Position numbers and translations under genes: made by a program. The notes under the pieces were generated by a model. That model was not told the DNA's origin. It searched no databases and saw only the letters and a list, made by a program, of their open reading frames with translations. Below, piece by piece: positions 34,374-42,857 of a stretch of 64,000 bases of DNA. Numbering within the stretch: position 1 is the stretch's first letter; every line of letters starts with the position of its first letter. This DNA comes from Paraburkholderia fynbosensis (GTDB lineage: Bacteria; Pseudomonadota; Gammaproteobacteria; Burkholderiales; Burkholderiaceae), in the NCBI RefSeq assembly GCF_902859935.1, contig NZ_CADIKI010000021.1:100166-164165 (forward strand), read 5' to 3'.

Positions 34374-34596
34374 GCACAGCTAGGTAATGTCCCTGGTATG
34401 GAATGCTTAGCGATCGAAAGCACGTCGAAAGCAAGCTGTCTCCCGGAAAATACATATCGAGTTTTGCGCATGACAAACCGCCTACACCAGGTAATACTCT
34501 CCGCGGGGAGCGGGGAGGCCCTCGTGCCTTGCCTGCTTTACCGCGCAGCTTATTTCATTCACATTGACTCAGTCGTAAAGGTTTGGGGAACAACAC

Positions 34597-34809
34597 ATGA
34601 AAAAAGTTATCGTCTCGCTCGCAGCCGCATCGATCGCGCTGGTCTCCGTTCAAGCTTTCGCACAGGCATCGGACGCAGCAGCGCCGGCCGCAGCAGCTAG
34701 CGCGCCGAAGAAGCACCACTCCAAGCACCTGAAGACGCATGGCAAGCGCGCTCCGGTTTCGGCAGCAGCTTCGGCCGCCGGCACGAACGACAAGGGCACG
34801 CAAAACTAA
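34597..34809 (+). CDS. Small exported Ala/Lys/His-rich protein, 70 aa
   Basis: A clear signal peptide (MKKVIVSLAAASIALVSVQAFA, cleavage after AFA) precedes a 48-residue mature part rich in Ala, Ser, Lys and His (APKKHHSKHLKTHGKRAP). There are no cysteines. It may be a periplasmic cation- or metal-interacting peptide or a stress protein; the function is unknown. Confidence 0.7.
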   Translation: MKKVIVSLAAASIALVSVQAFAQASDAAAPAAAASAPKKHHSKHLKTHGKRAPVSAAASAAGTNDKGTQN

Positions 34810-34895
34810 GCTGACGTCCGGTTCGCCTGGCGAGCCGGCGCGGTGCGCCGCTAGACGGCCAACGTCGCGCGGGCGCGCAAAAAGGCGTTGTCAGC

Positions 34896-34927
34896 AAAAA
34901 GGCCAGAGCACACGCTCTGGCCTTTTT
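34896..34927. terminator. Bidirectional Rho-independent terminator
   Basis: AAAAA-GGCCAGAGC (34896-34909), loop ACAC, then GCTCTGGCC-TTTTT (34914-34927). It separates the small exported gene (plus) and the RHH-like gene (minus) and can serve both. Confidence 0.9.
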
Positions 34928-34953
34928 GCATGGACGGCAGGGTGATACGGCGA

Positions 34954-35232
34954 TCAGCCCGCGAGACCACGCTTGATCACTTCGTTCAGCAGGCCGGTCA
35001 TACCCTCGGGATGCGTGGCGGCACGCGTTTTCAACTCGGTGACCAGTTCGCCGTTCAGCTTGCACGCGAACGCCACGAGGCCTTGCGCCTGATCGAGCTT
35101 GCGTTGCTCGCGGCGATCGAGCTTCGGCTCGGCGGCTGCGGCTTTCCCGAAACGCTCGGCCGTCGATTGCTTCATTGCGTTGTTCAGTTTGAGCGCCTTG
35201 TTTTTTTCAAGGTCGGTTTTTTTCATCGCCAT
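34954..35232 (-). CDS. Putative ribbon-helix-helix-like protein, 92 aa
   Basis: The N-terminus is highly charged (MAMKKTDLEKNKALKLNN). The C-terminal ~45 residues, LVAFACKLNGELVTELKTRA followed by MTGLLNEVIKRGLAG, have the strand-helix-helix spacing of RHH DNA-binding proteins. It may be a small regulator; the match is by eye only. An ATG at 35226 is an alternative start. No toxin gene is adjacent on the same strand. Confidence 0.55.
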   Translation of the reverse strand: MAMKKTDLEKNKALKLNNAMKQSTAERFGKAAAAEPKLDRREQRKLDQAQGLVAFACKLNGELVTELKTRAATHPEGMTGLLNEVIKRGLAG

Positions 35233-35404
35233 ACGGAAGGCCTCTGCCAGATAAGTAATCCCGCATTGTACGCACCGCGCCGTGCGTCGCGGGAAAGGCG
35301 GCGCTCAGAGCCGGCAGCAGCTCGCAGCAACCCATAGGCCGACGCGCGTGAGCCGCGAACAGGCGCAGAGCTTCAGGACCGTCAGCGCGAACCCCGAACG
35401 GTGT

Positions 35405-36160
35405 TTAACCTGGCCGCTCCGGCGCCACCGCCACGCTATCGATCAACGCGCGCATCCGCTGCCAGTGCGTGCCTTCCCAAAATACGCGCCGGCACACATC
35501 GCAGGTGACGAACTGGTTGTGCCGCTCCAGTACGCCATCGGGTGCGCGGGCGCCGACTTCCTCCTTCGCGATTCGCCGCAGCGGCGCATTGCACATCAGA
35601 CACAGACGGAACGGTTGCGCGCTGCCGGCCAGATCGAGCCGTTCGAATACTTCGCGCAATTGCTCGCGCGGCTTGAGCGTGCGGACATAGCAGCCATGCG
35701 TGATGCTGCGGCGTTTCAGCAGCTCACGGTCGCGTGTCAGCACGATGCGTTGTTGCGCAACGCAAAGCGCTTCGATATCGGCGTCGGGATAGTGGTTGTC
35801 GTATAGCGTGTCGAAGCCGGCTAGCCGCAGCAGCGGCGCGAGGCCGCCGAGATGCGCGTCGGCGATGAAACGCAGCACGCGCAGCGGCCGTTCGCGCACG
35901 CGCAGGAGCGGGCGGATGTCGAGCGCCTCGAACTTCGGATAAACGGCGATGCGGTCGCCGTCCACCAACGGATGGTCGAAACCGACCGATTCGCCGTTCA
36001 CCAGAATCAGTTCGACTTCGGTGTGCGGCACGCCGAGCGCTTCGATCATGTGCTTCGCGCTCGCGTTGGACGCGCAGGCGTAGCTGAACGCGCGCCGGCG
36101 CAGCGGCCGGGCGAGAAAGTCGTTCAACTCCTCATAGAAGCGGAATGTCGCGGTGACCAT
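35405..36160 (-). CDS. Mut7-C RNase domain protein with N-terminal ubiquitin-like domain
   Basis: This 251-residue protein has two parts. The first ~85 residues (VTATFRFYEELNDFLARPLR, VELILVNGESVGFDHPLVDG) form the Mut7-C ubiquitin-like domain. The remainder is the Mut7-C domain: RFIADAHLGGLAPLLRLAGFDT with the catalytic-type Asp, RIVLTRDRELLKRR, and a zinc-ribbon with CLMCNAPL and VTCDVCRRVFWEGTHWQRM. It is related to PIN-type nucleases, so an RNA-cleaving role is plausible but unproven. Confidence 0.85.
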   Translation of the reverse strand: MVTATFRFYEELNDFLARPLRRRAFSYACASNASAKHMIEALGVPHTEVELILVNGESVGFDHPLVDGDRIAVYPKFEALDIRPLLRVRERPLRVLRFIADAHLGGLAPLLRLAGFDTLYDNHYPDADIEALCVAQQRIVLTRDRELLKRRSITHGCYVRTLKPREQLREVFERLDLAGSAQPFRLCLMCNAPLRRIAKEEVGARAPDGVLERHNQFVTCDVCRRVFWEGTHWQRMRALIDSVAVAPERPG

Positions 36161-36254
36161 CGCAGCAGTATCGCACTGTGTTTTGTTGCGCGCTGCCCTG
36201 CACGTGTCGCATCGGTGTGCTTTACTTCGAGTTCTTTAGAAGACGGAGCGACAG

Positions 36255-37124
36255 ATGGACATCGGTTTTATCGGTCTCGGCGAAATGGGCGCCGTGATGG
36301 TTGCAAACATTCTGAAAGCCGGGCATCAGGTGCGCGTGTGGAACCGCTCGCCGGAACGGGCGCAGCCGCTGGCCGATCTCGGTGCGCTGGTCGTCGCGAC
36401 GCCGGCCGAAGCGTTTGCGGGCGACGCGGTATTCTCGATGCTGGCCGACGATAGCGCATTGCGCGAGGTCGTTACCGCGTCATTGCTGGAGCATGCTCCG
36501 CGTGGCCTGATCCACGTGAACATGGCGACGATCTCGGTGGCGCTGGCCGAGGAGCTGGCGACCGCGCATGCGTCGCGCGGACTCCATTACGTGGCGGCGC
36601 CGGTGTTGGGGCGGCCCGACGTCGCGGCTGCGGGCAAGCTGACGATCGTTGCCGGCGGCCCGGCCGAGGCGATCGACCGGGTTCAGCCGGTGTTCGACGT
36701 GATCGGCCAGAAAACCTGGCGCATCGGATCGCTGCCGCAACAGGCGAACGTGATGAAGCTCGCCGCGAATTTCATGCTCGGCGCGGCAATCGAGACGCTC
36801 GGTGAAGCGGCTGCGATGGTGACGGGGCATGGGCTCGCGATGCAGGATTTTCTCGACGTCATGACGAGCGGGCTGTTCACGGGTCCGGTCTATTCGGGCT
36901 ACGGCAAGATGATCGCGGAGCAGCGCTTCGAGCCGGCGCTGTTCAAGGCGCGTCTCGGGCTGAAGGATCTGCGCCTCGTGCTCGCCGCAGCCGATTCAGT
37001 AGCGACGCCGATGCCGATCGCCAGTGTGGTGCGCGACAGCCTGATCGAAGCCGTGGCGCACGGCGACGGCGAGAAGGACTTGGCGGTGCTGGGCCAGGTG
37101 GCGGCGCGGCGAGCCGGGCGTTAA
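36255..37124 (+). CDS. NAD(P)-dependent 3-hydroxyisobutyrate dehydrogenase family oxidoreductase
   Basis: This 289-residue enzyme starts MDIGFIGLGEMGAVMVANIL, the GxGxxG Rossmann motif of the beta-hydroxyacid dehydrogenases, with NRSPERAQPL at the NADP-preferring position. Conserved APVLGRPDVAAAGKLTIVAGG and the catalytic Lys in QANVMKLAANFMLG are present. Substrates could be tartronate semialdehyde, succinic semialdehyde or an imine. GGAG precedes the ATG. Confidence 0.87.
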   Translation: MDIGFIGLGEMGAVMVANILKAGHQVRVWNRSPERAQPLADLGALVVATPAEAFAGDAVFSMLADDSALREVVTASLLEHAPRGLIHVNMATISVALAEELATAHASRGLHYVAAPVLGRPDVAAAGKLTIVAGGPAEAIDRVQPVFDVIGQKTWRIGSLPQQANVMKLAANFMLGAAIETLGEAAAMVTGHGLAMQDFLDVMTSGLFTGPVYSGYGKMIAEQRFEPALFKARLGLKDLRLVLAAADSVATPMPIASVVRDSLIEAVAHGDGEKDLAVLGQVAARRAGR

Positions 37125-37208
37125 AAGAGCGAGGCGGCGCGTGCGGGAAGCCGCTCGCTGCTGCCTCGGACGCAGACGCGGAAGCGGGTCTCGCGCGGAC
37201 ACATTTGC

Positions 37209-37244
37209 AAACAAAGCCTCAAACAAAGCCTCAAACAAAGCCCC
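37209..37244. repeat. Three tandem 12-base units AAACAAAGCCTC
   Basis: Two exact copies and one with a single change (ending CCCC) lie 49 bases before the lysE-like gene. A short stretch of this kind may vary in copy number. Confidence 0.8.
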
Positions 37245-37292
37245 CGCCGGGCGGGCATAATAGCCGCCCGATCCCAATCCGCTTCGATTCTC

Positions 37293-37928
37293 ATGACTCT
37301 GCATACCTGGTGGCTGTTTGTCGCCACCGTCTTTGTCGTTTCCGCGATTCCCGGTCCGAACATGCTGCTCGTGATGACGCACGGCGCCCAGCACGGCTTG
37401 CGCCGTTCGAGCGCGACCATGGCCGGCTGTCTGTCGGCGCTGGTGCTGATGCTCGCGGTGTCGGCGGCGGGACTCGGGGTCGTGCTCGCGGCATGGCCGG
37501 CCATGTTCAACGCGCTGCGCATGATCGGCGCTGCCTACCTCGTCTATCTGGGCATCAAGGCATGGCGCGCACCGGCTGACGAAGCCGCCGCCGATAGCGT
37601 CGACGAACTCGCCGCCAGGCCCGCACATTCGCGTTTCGCGCTGTTTCGCAACGGTTTTCTGGTGGCAGGCAGCAACCCGAAGGCCATTCTGTTCGCGGCC
37701 GCGTTGCTGCCGCAATTTATCGATGCCACGCAACCCAAGCTGCCGCAATTTGGCGTGCTCGTGGCGACCTTCGCGGCGATCGAGGTGAGCTGGTATCTCG
37801 TGTATGCGGGGTTCGGCACCCGCATTGGCGCGAGACTGAAGAGCCGCAGCGTCGCGCGAACGTTCAACCGGCTGACGGGCGGGGTGTTCATCGGCTTCGG
37901 CGCAATGATGGCGCTGGTGCGCCATTAA
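37293..37928 (+). CDS. LysE/RhtB family amino acid exporter
   Basis: This 211-residue inner-membrane protein has the family start TLHTWWLFVATVFVVSAIPGPNMLLVMTHG, including the conserved PGPN. About six hydrophobic segments follow, with NPKAILFAAALLPQFID in the second half. It would export an amino acid or homoserine lactone; the substrate is not evident. Confidence 0.9.
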   Translation: MTLHTWWLFVATVFVVSAIPGPNMLLVMTHGAQHGLRRSSATMAGCLSALVLMLAVSAAGLGVVLAAWPAMFNALRMIGAAYLVYLGIKAWRAPADEAAADSVDELAARPAHSRFALFRNGFLVAGSNPKAILFAAALLPQFIDATQPKLPQFGVLVATFAAIEVSWYLVYAGFGTRIGARLKSRSVARTFNRLTGGVFIGFGAMMALVRH

Positions 37929-38065
37929 GCTGGCCGCATTCGCACACGCCCGGAGCGTTGTATTTGAACAACATTGAGGGTCAACCCTAATTTTCATGTT
38001 GCGACGCACCAAATCGTTTGTTATAGTTCGTTTGTCTCCTCCATGTCTCCTCTGATATGGATTCA

Positions 38066-38092
38066 GCCCGCCCACATAGGCGGGCTTTTTTT
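38066..38092 (+). terminator. Rho-independent terminator after the LysE gene
   Basis: GCCCGCC (38066-38072) pairs with GGCGGGC (38079-38085) around CACATA, then seven T residues follow. Confidence 0.85.
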
Positions 38093-38138
38093 CGCCCAAA
38101 GTTTGCCGGCGTCGGCTGTATAAACGGCGCGCGGAAAA

Positions 38139-38180
38139 ACAAAGCCGGCTGACCCTTTTGCATGGAGTCGCCGGCTTTGT
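38139..38180 (-). terminator. Hairpin downstream of the ompW remnant
   Basis: ACAAAGCCGGC (38139-38149) and GCCGGCTTTGT (38170-38180) form an 11-base stem with a 20-base loop. On the minus strand it follows the pseudogene and ends in a T-containing tail, so it is probably the old terminator. Confidence 0.55.
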
Positions 38181-38196
38181 CGTATGAGTGCGGAAC

Positions 38197-38836
38197 TCAG
38201 ACCCTGTAGGAGACGGCCAGCAAGGAGATGACCGGATCGGCCTTCAGGTCCGCCTTCGACACCTTTAACGCCGTGCCATCCGCCGCCTTGATGATGACCG
38301 GCGACGTGGTCTTCAGCGGAATGTAGGTGGCCGAGGCCACGAGACCCCAGTGATCGGTGATGTTGTGCGCGAGACCGGCAACACCGGCGCCATGACGAGG
38401 ACGCCTTCGCCGACACCTGCGTCTGCCCCGCTTGCTGGCGCCCGCGGCCAGCACCGCGCCGAGGTTGTACTGCGTCGACTTGACGAAGTTGTCGCTGAGC
38501 TGGATGTCGGAGAACCAGTTGTACGACACGCCGAGCCACTTCCGCGTGTAAGTCATCGCCGTCGCGTCGATGTTCACCTGGACGACTTCACCGCTTCCCG
38601 CTCCGTCCAGATAGGTGGTTCGGACGATGTCGGCGGTAGCGGGGCATAATGCGGCCGCGCTGATACCCGTGGGGACAGGCCTGCACGCCGCAGATCGCGC
38701 CCGAGCATTGCGGGGTGTCGATCGAGCCTAGATTATCGGCTTTGCCGCCGCGGCAAACGACGAATAATGGCGCTGTGGCAAGGGCCATTGCGCGGCCGAG
38801 ATTAATGGCGTGCGACATACCGCTGTCTCCGTTCAT
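38197..38836 (-). pseudogene. ompW: Broken OmpW family outer membrane protein gene
   Basis: The C-terminal half is clear OmpW: WLGVSYNWFSDIQLSDNFVK, STQYNLGAVLAAGASK, then LAHNITDHWGLVASATYIPL and a terminal SYRV. Between AGASK and GLAHN the frame turns Arg-rich, while the adjacent frame reads AGQTQVSAKASSSW, so two compensating one-base shifts flank about 50 bases near 38385-38435. The start at ~38818 (MSHAINLGRAMALATAPLF) is a signal peptide in yet another frame, and ~100 residues of the N-terminal barrel seem lost. OmpW forms an eight-stranded barrel for small hydrophobic compounds; this copy should be dead unless the shifts are assembly errors. Confidence 0.75.
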
Positions 38837-39235
38837 GTAACTGTACGAAGTAATTTCGCTGCGCGGTTAATCGCTGTCAATTGAATGAGCCGTCTAAAAA
38901 GATCGATTCAAACAGCGTGAATTTCGGCGCGTGCGCACTGCACGGACACTTGCGGCCCTTTTAAACACAAGGTGATTTCGCGAACAGACGGCGCCGTTGG
39001 ACCGCCGCACGCCCCTAGTGGGCAAGCGTTATGGCAAATAGGGTCTATCATCTTCGAGCGATCGTTCGCGAAAAATTCGGTATTTCCCCATATGCGGAAA
39101 ACTGTGCGAGGCGAGCGAATTAAAGGAATGGATTACCGGTCGTCGACGGCGTTGCGATTTCTTTTTTAGAAATTCGGACTAATACCAGTCGAGTTTGCAA
39201 TGAGAATTAACGCGAGTGGCTTTTAAAACAAAAAA
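38837..39235. other. AT-richer intergenic region without genes
   Basis: Roughly 400 bases between the ompW remnant and the argC terminator have visibly lower G+C than the genes around them. A 65-codon plus-strand frame (38972-39169) lacks a ribosome site and coding bias. No repeat or mobile-element end was found. Confidence 0.5.
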
Positions 39236-39259
39236 GCCGGTCTTTGCAGACCGGCTTTT
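39236..39259 (-). terminator. Terminator of argC
   Basis: GCCGGTCT (39236-39243) and AGACCGGC (39248-39255) pair around TTGC. A-runs on the plus side give a T-run on the minus strand immediately after argC, and TTTT on the other side makes it bidirectional. Confidence 0.85.
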
Positions 39260-39299
39260 CGATGGAAGCGACGGCAAACGGCCGTCGATACCTCGGCTA

Positions 39300-40247
39300 T
39301 TAGCGCTTCAAGCCGCTTTCTTCGGCCGCGCCGATGGCCAGATTCATACACTGGATCGCCGCGCCCGATGCGCCCTTGCCCAGATTGTCCAGTCGCGCGA
39401 CGGTCACGAAGCGCTCTTCGTTGCCGAACACGAACAGGTCGACACGGTTGGTGTCGTTGTTCGCCTGCACGTCGAAAAAGCCGCTGTCCAGGTTCGCGTC
39501 GGCATCGAACGGTGCGACGCGCACGAAGGCTTCGCCGGCGTAGTACTCGGCGAACAGCGCCTGCACGTCTTGTGGCGTGGCCTTCTTCGCCAACTGGTTC
39601 GGCGAGAAGAACGTGGTGACGGCGAGACCCTTGTAGAAGTCGCCGACGATCGGCGTGAAGATCGGCGCCGAAGTCAGACCCGTGTGCGCCGCCATTTCCG
39701 GCAGATGCTTGTGCGTGAGGCCGAGCGCATAGGGACGCGGGCTCTTGAGCTTGTCGTTACCGCCGGCTTCGTAGTCGGCAATCATCTTCTTGCCGCCGCC
39801 GCTGTAGCCGGTGATCGAATAAGCGTGCGCGGCGAAGTCGGCCGCGACCACGCCCGCTTCGACGAGCGGACGCATTGCCAGCACGAAGGCTGACGCGTGG
39901 CAGCCAGGCACGGCGATGCGCTTGGCCGTACGCAGACGCTCGCGTTGCGTACGGGCCAGTTCGGGAAGGCCGTACGCCCAGTCGGCGGAGGTGCGGAACG
40001 CGGTGCTCGCGTCGATCAGCACGGTGCGATCGTTGGCGACCAGCGAAGCGGATTCGCGCGACGCGACATCGGGCAGACACAGGAACGTGACGTCCGACGC
40101 GTTGATGAGACGGCGGCGCTCTTCGAGGTCTTTGCGCTTCGCTTCTTCGATACGCAGGATCTCCACGTCGGCGCGTTGCGACAGGTATTCAAAAATCTTC
40201 AGGCCGGTCGTGCCTTCCTGTCCGTCGACAAAAACTTTCGTGCTCAT
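39300..40247 (-). CDS. argC: N-acetyl-gamma-glutamyl-phosphate reductase (type 2)
   Basis: This 315-residue enzyme performs the third step of arginine synthesis. The N-terminus MSTKVFVDGQEGTTGLKIFE and the LPDVASRESA segment mark the shorter type 2 AGPR. The catalytic cysteine is in AVPGCHASAFVLAMRP and the histidine in LTHKHLPEMAAHTGL. It appears to be transcribed alone and ends in a strong terminator. Confidence 0.94.
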   Translation of the reverse strand: MSTKVFVDGQEGTTGLKIFEYLSQRADVEILRIEEAKRKDLEERRRLINASDVTFLCLPDVASRESASLVANDRTVLIDASTAFRTSADWAYGLPELARTQRERLRTAKRIAVPGCHASAFVLAMRPLVEAGVVAADFAAHAYSITGYSGGGKKMIADYEAGGNDKLKSPRPYALGLTHKHLPEMAAHTGLTSAPIFTPIVGDFYKGLAVTTFFSPNQLAKKATPQDVQALFAEYYAGEAFVRVAPFDADANLDSGFFDVQANNDTNRVDLFVFGNEERFVTVARLDNLGKGASGAAIQCMNLAIGAAEESGLKR

Positions 40248-40437
40248 CTCGATCTCACTCGCTTGCTGGAAACGGGGCGCGACGCCGCGCCGGAACGCTA
40301 TTTTAAGACCTCACGGCGGCGGACGTGCGAAACGGGGCGAAAAAAACGACGATGCGCGCCGAAAGTGACATCGGCGTGACCTGTTGTGCGGTAGATACCA
40401 GCCGATGCCGCCCGGTTCACGACAGAGCGGCGGCGCG

Positions 40438-41010
40438 TTAGCCGCGCGCGGCGATCCACCGTGCCGTCACGCCGGCGACGCGGGCGCCGAACATTCGCGC
40501 CGTTTCCAGATCGCCGGCGGGTGGCGCCTCTTCCGGCGACGCGTCGGCCGGCGATTGCGTGAGCAGGCCGGTCGAGCCGCCCACGTAGTTCAGATCGTTG
40601 CGGGTCGCCGCCTTGGTGTTCGACGGCATCATGCCGGTGCCCGCCCAGATCATGCCGTGTTGCATCGCGAGCGTGACGAGATACTGGATCGTCGAGAACT
40701 TGTCGCCGTTCATGGTCGCCGAGTTGGTGAAGCCGGCCGCGATCTTGTCTTTCCACGTTTGGCCGAACCACGGCTTTGAACTCGCGTCGGCGAATTTCTT
40801 GAAGTCCGCCGACGGACCGCCCATGTAGGTCGGCGCGCCGAAGATGATGGCGTCGGCGCCGGCCAGTTCGGTCCAGGCCGCGTCGTCGATTTCGCCGACC
40901 GGCAGGAGCCGCGACTGCGCACCGGCTTCGATGGTGCCCGCGAGCACGGCTTCAGCGACCTTCTTCGTGTGGCCGTAGCCGCTGTGATAAACGATGACGA
41001 TCTTCGACAT
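40438..41010 (-). CDS. wrbA: WrbA-type flavodoxin / NAD(P)H:quinone oxidoreductase
   Basis: This 190-residue protein has a flavodoxin fold: MSKIVIVYHSGYGHTKKVAE binds the FMN phosphate, PTYMGGPSADFKKFAD and the later GTGMMPSNTK complete the site. WrbA enzymes reduce quinones by two electrons and protect against redox cycling. The ATG has GGAG upstream. The 190-base gap before it towards argC has no clear feature. Confidence 0.88.
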   Translation of the reverse strand: MSKIVIVYHSGYGHTKKVAEAVLAGTIEAGAQSRLLPVGEIDDAAWTELAGADAIIFGAPTYMGGPSADFKKFADASSKPWFGQTWKDKIAAGFTNSATMNGDKFSTIQYLVTLAMQHGMIWAGTGMMPSNTKAATRNDLNYVGGSTGLLTQSPADASPEEAPPAGDLETARMFGARVAGVTARWIAARG

Positions 41011-41213
41011 GAGGTTCTCCGGCAGTAGTGAAACAGGATGGGATCAGGCGCAGCAATGGTGCGCAGGGAGAGTCGCGCGCACCGCCTCGCTGCACATTAG
41101 CGCGCACGGATGACAGACATTCCGCGCGTGCGGCCTGTCGATGCAAACCGTACGCCAAGCTTCATGACGTCGCCGCCTCGCTGCGCTCGATCCGACCAAC
41201 CCATCGGACGACG

Positions 41214-41813
41214 CTACCGCCCGTAATTGACCACCATGCGCGCACTACCGAGCGAGGCGGTGCCGATCTCGTGATCGAACATCAGCGCCGGACGTCCTTG
41301 CGCGAGGCGCAGGTCGGCGGTGCTGAGCGCATAGACAGTGATGACGTAGCGATGCGGTTTGCCCGGCGGCGGACAGGGGCCGCCATAGCCGTCGGTATCG
41401 AAGTCGTTGCGCGCCTCGACGGCGCCGAGTTTAGTAAGGAACCCGGAAGAACTCGCGTTCTCGGGCAAGCTGTCGACTTTCGCCGGAATGCCGGCGACCG
41501 CCCAATGCCACCAGCCACGGCCCGGCGCATCCTGATCGAACATGGTGATCGCGAAGCTGCGCGTGCCGGCCGGCGCGTCGCGCCAGGTCAGTTGCGGCGA
41601 ACGGTTGCCGCCTTTGCACTCGGCCTGATTGAAAACCTGTGCGGCTTCCACCTTGCCGCTATGGAAACTCGCGCTCGTCAGCGTGAACGGGGTCTCGGCG
41701 AACGCACCTGGACTATGCATCAGGAATAGAGCCAACCCCAGCGTCGCGCAGGTGAAGAACGGCGTACGGTACAGCGGTAAAGCAAGCGAAACAACCAGGC
41801 AACGCGAGCGCAT
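41214..41813 (-). CDS. Exported YbhB/YbcL-type Raf kinase inhibitor-like (PEBP) protein
   Basis: This 199-residue protein starts with a hydrophobic signal region (FFTCATLGLALFLMHSPGAFA, read in two parts) and continues with the PEBP fold: SPQLTWRDAPAGTRSFAITM, DQDAPGRGWWHWAV and GGPCPPPGKPHRYVITVYAL. The conserved DxD and PGxxHRY anion-binding residues are present. Bacterial members bind small ligands or phospho-groups but have no agreed function. AGGAG precedes the ATG. Confidence 0.85.
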   Translation of the reverse strand: MRSRCLVVSLALPLYRTPFFTCATLGLALFLMHSPGAFAETPFTLTSASFHSGKVEAAQVFNQAECKGGNRSPQLTWRDAPAGTRSFAITMFDQDAPGRGWWHWAVAGIPAKVDSLPENASSSGFLTKLGAVEARNDFDTDGYGGPCPPPGKPHRYVITVYALSTADLRLAQGRPALMFDHEIGTASLGSARMVVNYGR

Positions 41814-42076
41814 GTGCCGGTTCTCCTATCAGGGCGCGAGGTGCTTGTCCTCGCGATGGTTGTTGTCCTTAATCGTGCCCCAAGGTCGAATCAAGTCTAG
41901 CATTAGCTCTGCGATACATCATTGTTGCCACACCGTGGGATTTGCGAAGGGGAAATCGGCTATAGTCGGAGGAATTGCCCGCGCGACACCGGCCCCGCGT
42001 TCTCATTCGTGTGCATACAACATAGAAAGACATGGTAGAAGTTCTGGAGAGTGATTTACCAATCGAGAGGAGGGCG

Positions 42077-42730
42077 ATGCAAGATCAACTCAAGGTCGTG
42101 GTCGCCGACGATCACCCGGTCATTCTGTTCGGTGCGGAGCACGCGCTGCTCAAGTTTCCGGGGCTGGAAGTCGTCGGTCGTGCGCGGCAGTCAACTGAGC
42201 TGGTCAAGATGCTGCAAACCTCGCCCTGTGACGTGCTTGTTACGGATCTGGCGATGCCGGGCGGGCAGTATGGCGACGGACTGCAGCTGATCGGCTATCT
42301 GCGTCGCAATTTCCCGGATCTTCCCATTGTCGTGCTCACCATGCTGGAAAATGCTGCACTGCTGAAGCGGCTGAGGGAACTGGGCGTGACGTCGGTCGTT
42401 CATAAATCTGACGATCTGAGCCACATTGGGCTCGCGGTGCAGCATGTCAGCCGCCACCTCGAATACATGAGCCCTTCGGTGAAGGCGGTGCTCGATACGC
42501 TACGCATGAATTCCGGTGGCAAGAGTGATGACGTTATGCTGTCCAAACGAGAACTGGAAGTAGTGCGTTTATTCGTATCGGGCATGACGATCAAGGAGAT
42601 CTCCGAGCAGCTCAACCGAAGCATCAAGACGATCAGCACTCAGAAAAACGCGGCGATGCGCAAGCTCGGTATCGATCGCGATTCTGAATTGTTCCAGTAT
42701 GCGCAAAGCAACGGCTTGCTGAATCTGTAG
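42077..42730 (+). CDS. NarL/FixJ-type response regulator (orphan)
   Basis: The product is 217 residues from ATG 42077, chosen for its strong GAGGAGGG ribosome site; ATG 42032 adds 15 residues. The receiver domain has VVVADDHPVILFGAE with the acidic pair, the phospho-acceptor Asp in VLVTDLAMPGGQYG, and the Lys in SVVHKSD. The C-terminal LuxR-type helix-turn-helix is LSKRELEVVRLFVSGMTIKE and SIKTISTQKNAAMRKLGI. It resembles RcsB-like two-component regulators. No kinase gene is adjacent. Confidence 0.9.
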   Translation: MQDQLKVVVADDHPVILFGAEHALLKFPGLEVVGRARQSTELVKMLQTSPCDVLVTDLAMPGGQYGDGLQLIGYLRRNFPDLPIVVLTMLENAALLKRLRELGVTSVVHKSDDLSHIGLAVQHVSRHLEYMSPSVKAVLDTLRMNSGGKSDDVMLSKRELEVVRLFVSGMTIKEISEQLNRSIKTISTQKNAAMRKLGIDRDSELFQYAQSNGLLNL

Positions 42731-42783
42731 TCGCCTGCACCGGAAGATTCCGGGGACATGTCTTAGCGCCGGGTGACAAAAAA

Positions 42784-42812
42784 GCCGCCTGTCGTGAGAC
42801 AGGCGGCTTTTT
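42784..42812. terminator. Strong bidirectional terminator
   Basis: GCCGCCTGTC (42784-42793) and GACAGGCGGC (42798-42807) form a ten-base stem with loop GTGA, flanked by A6 and T5. It sits between the response regulator gene and convergent pyrE. Confidence 0.92.
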
Positions 42813-42857
42813 CAATTCAGACGGCTAGAAGGTCTGTGCTAACGCGACGTCTGCCGC

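Noticed and set aside
38972..39169. 65-codon plus-strand ORF
   Set aside because: No ribosome site, no coding bias and no recognisable protein pattern in a low-G+C gap.
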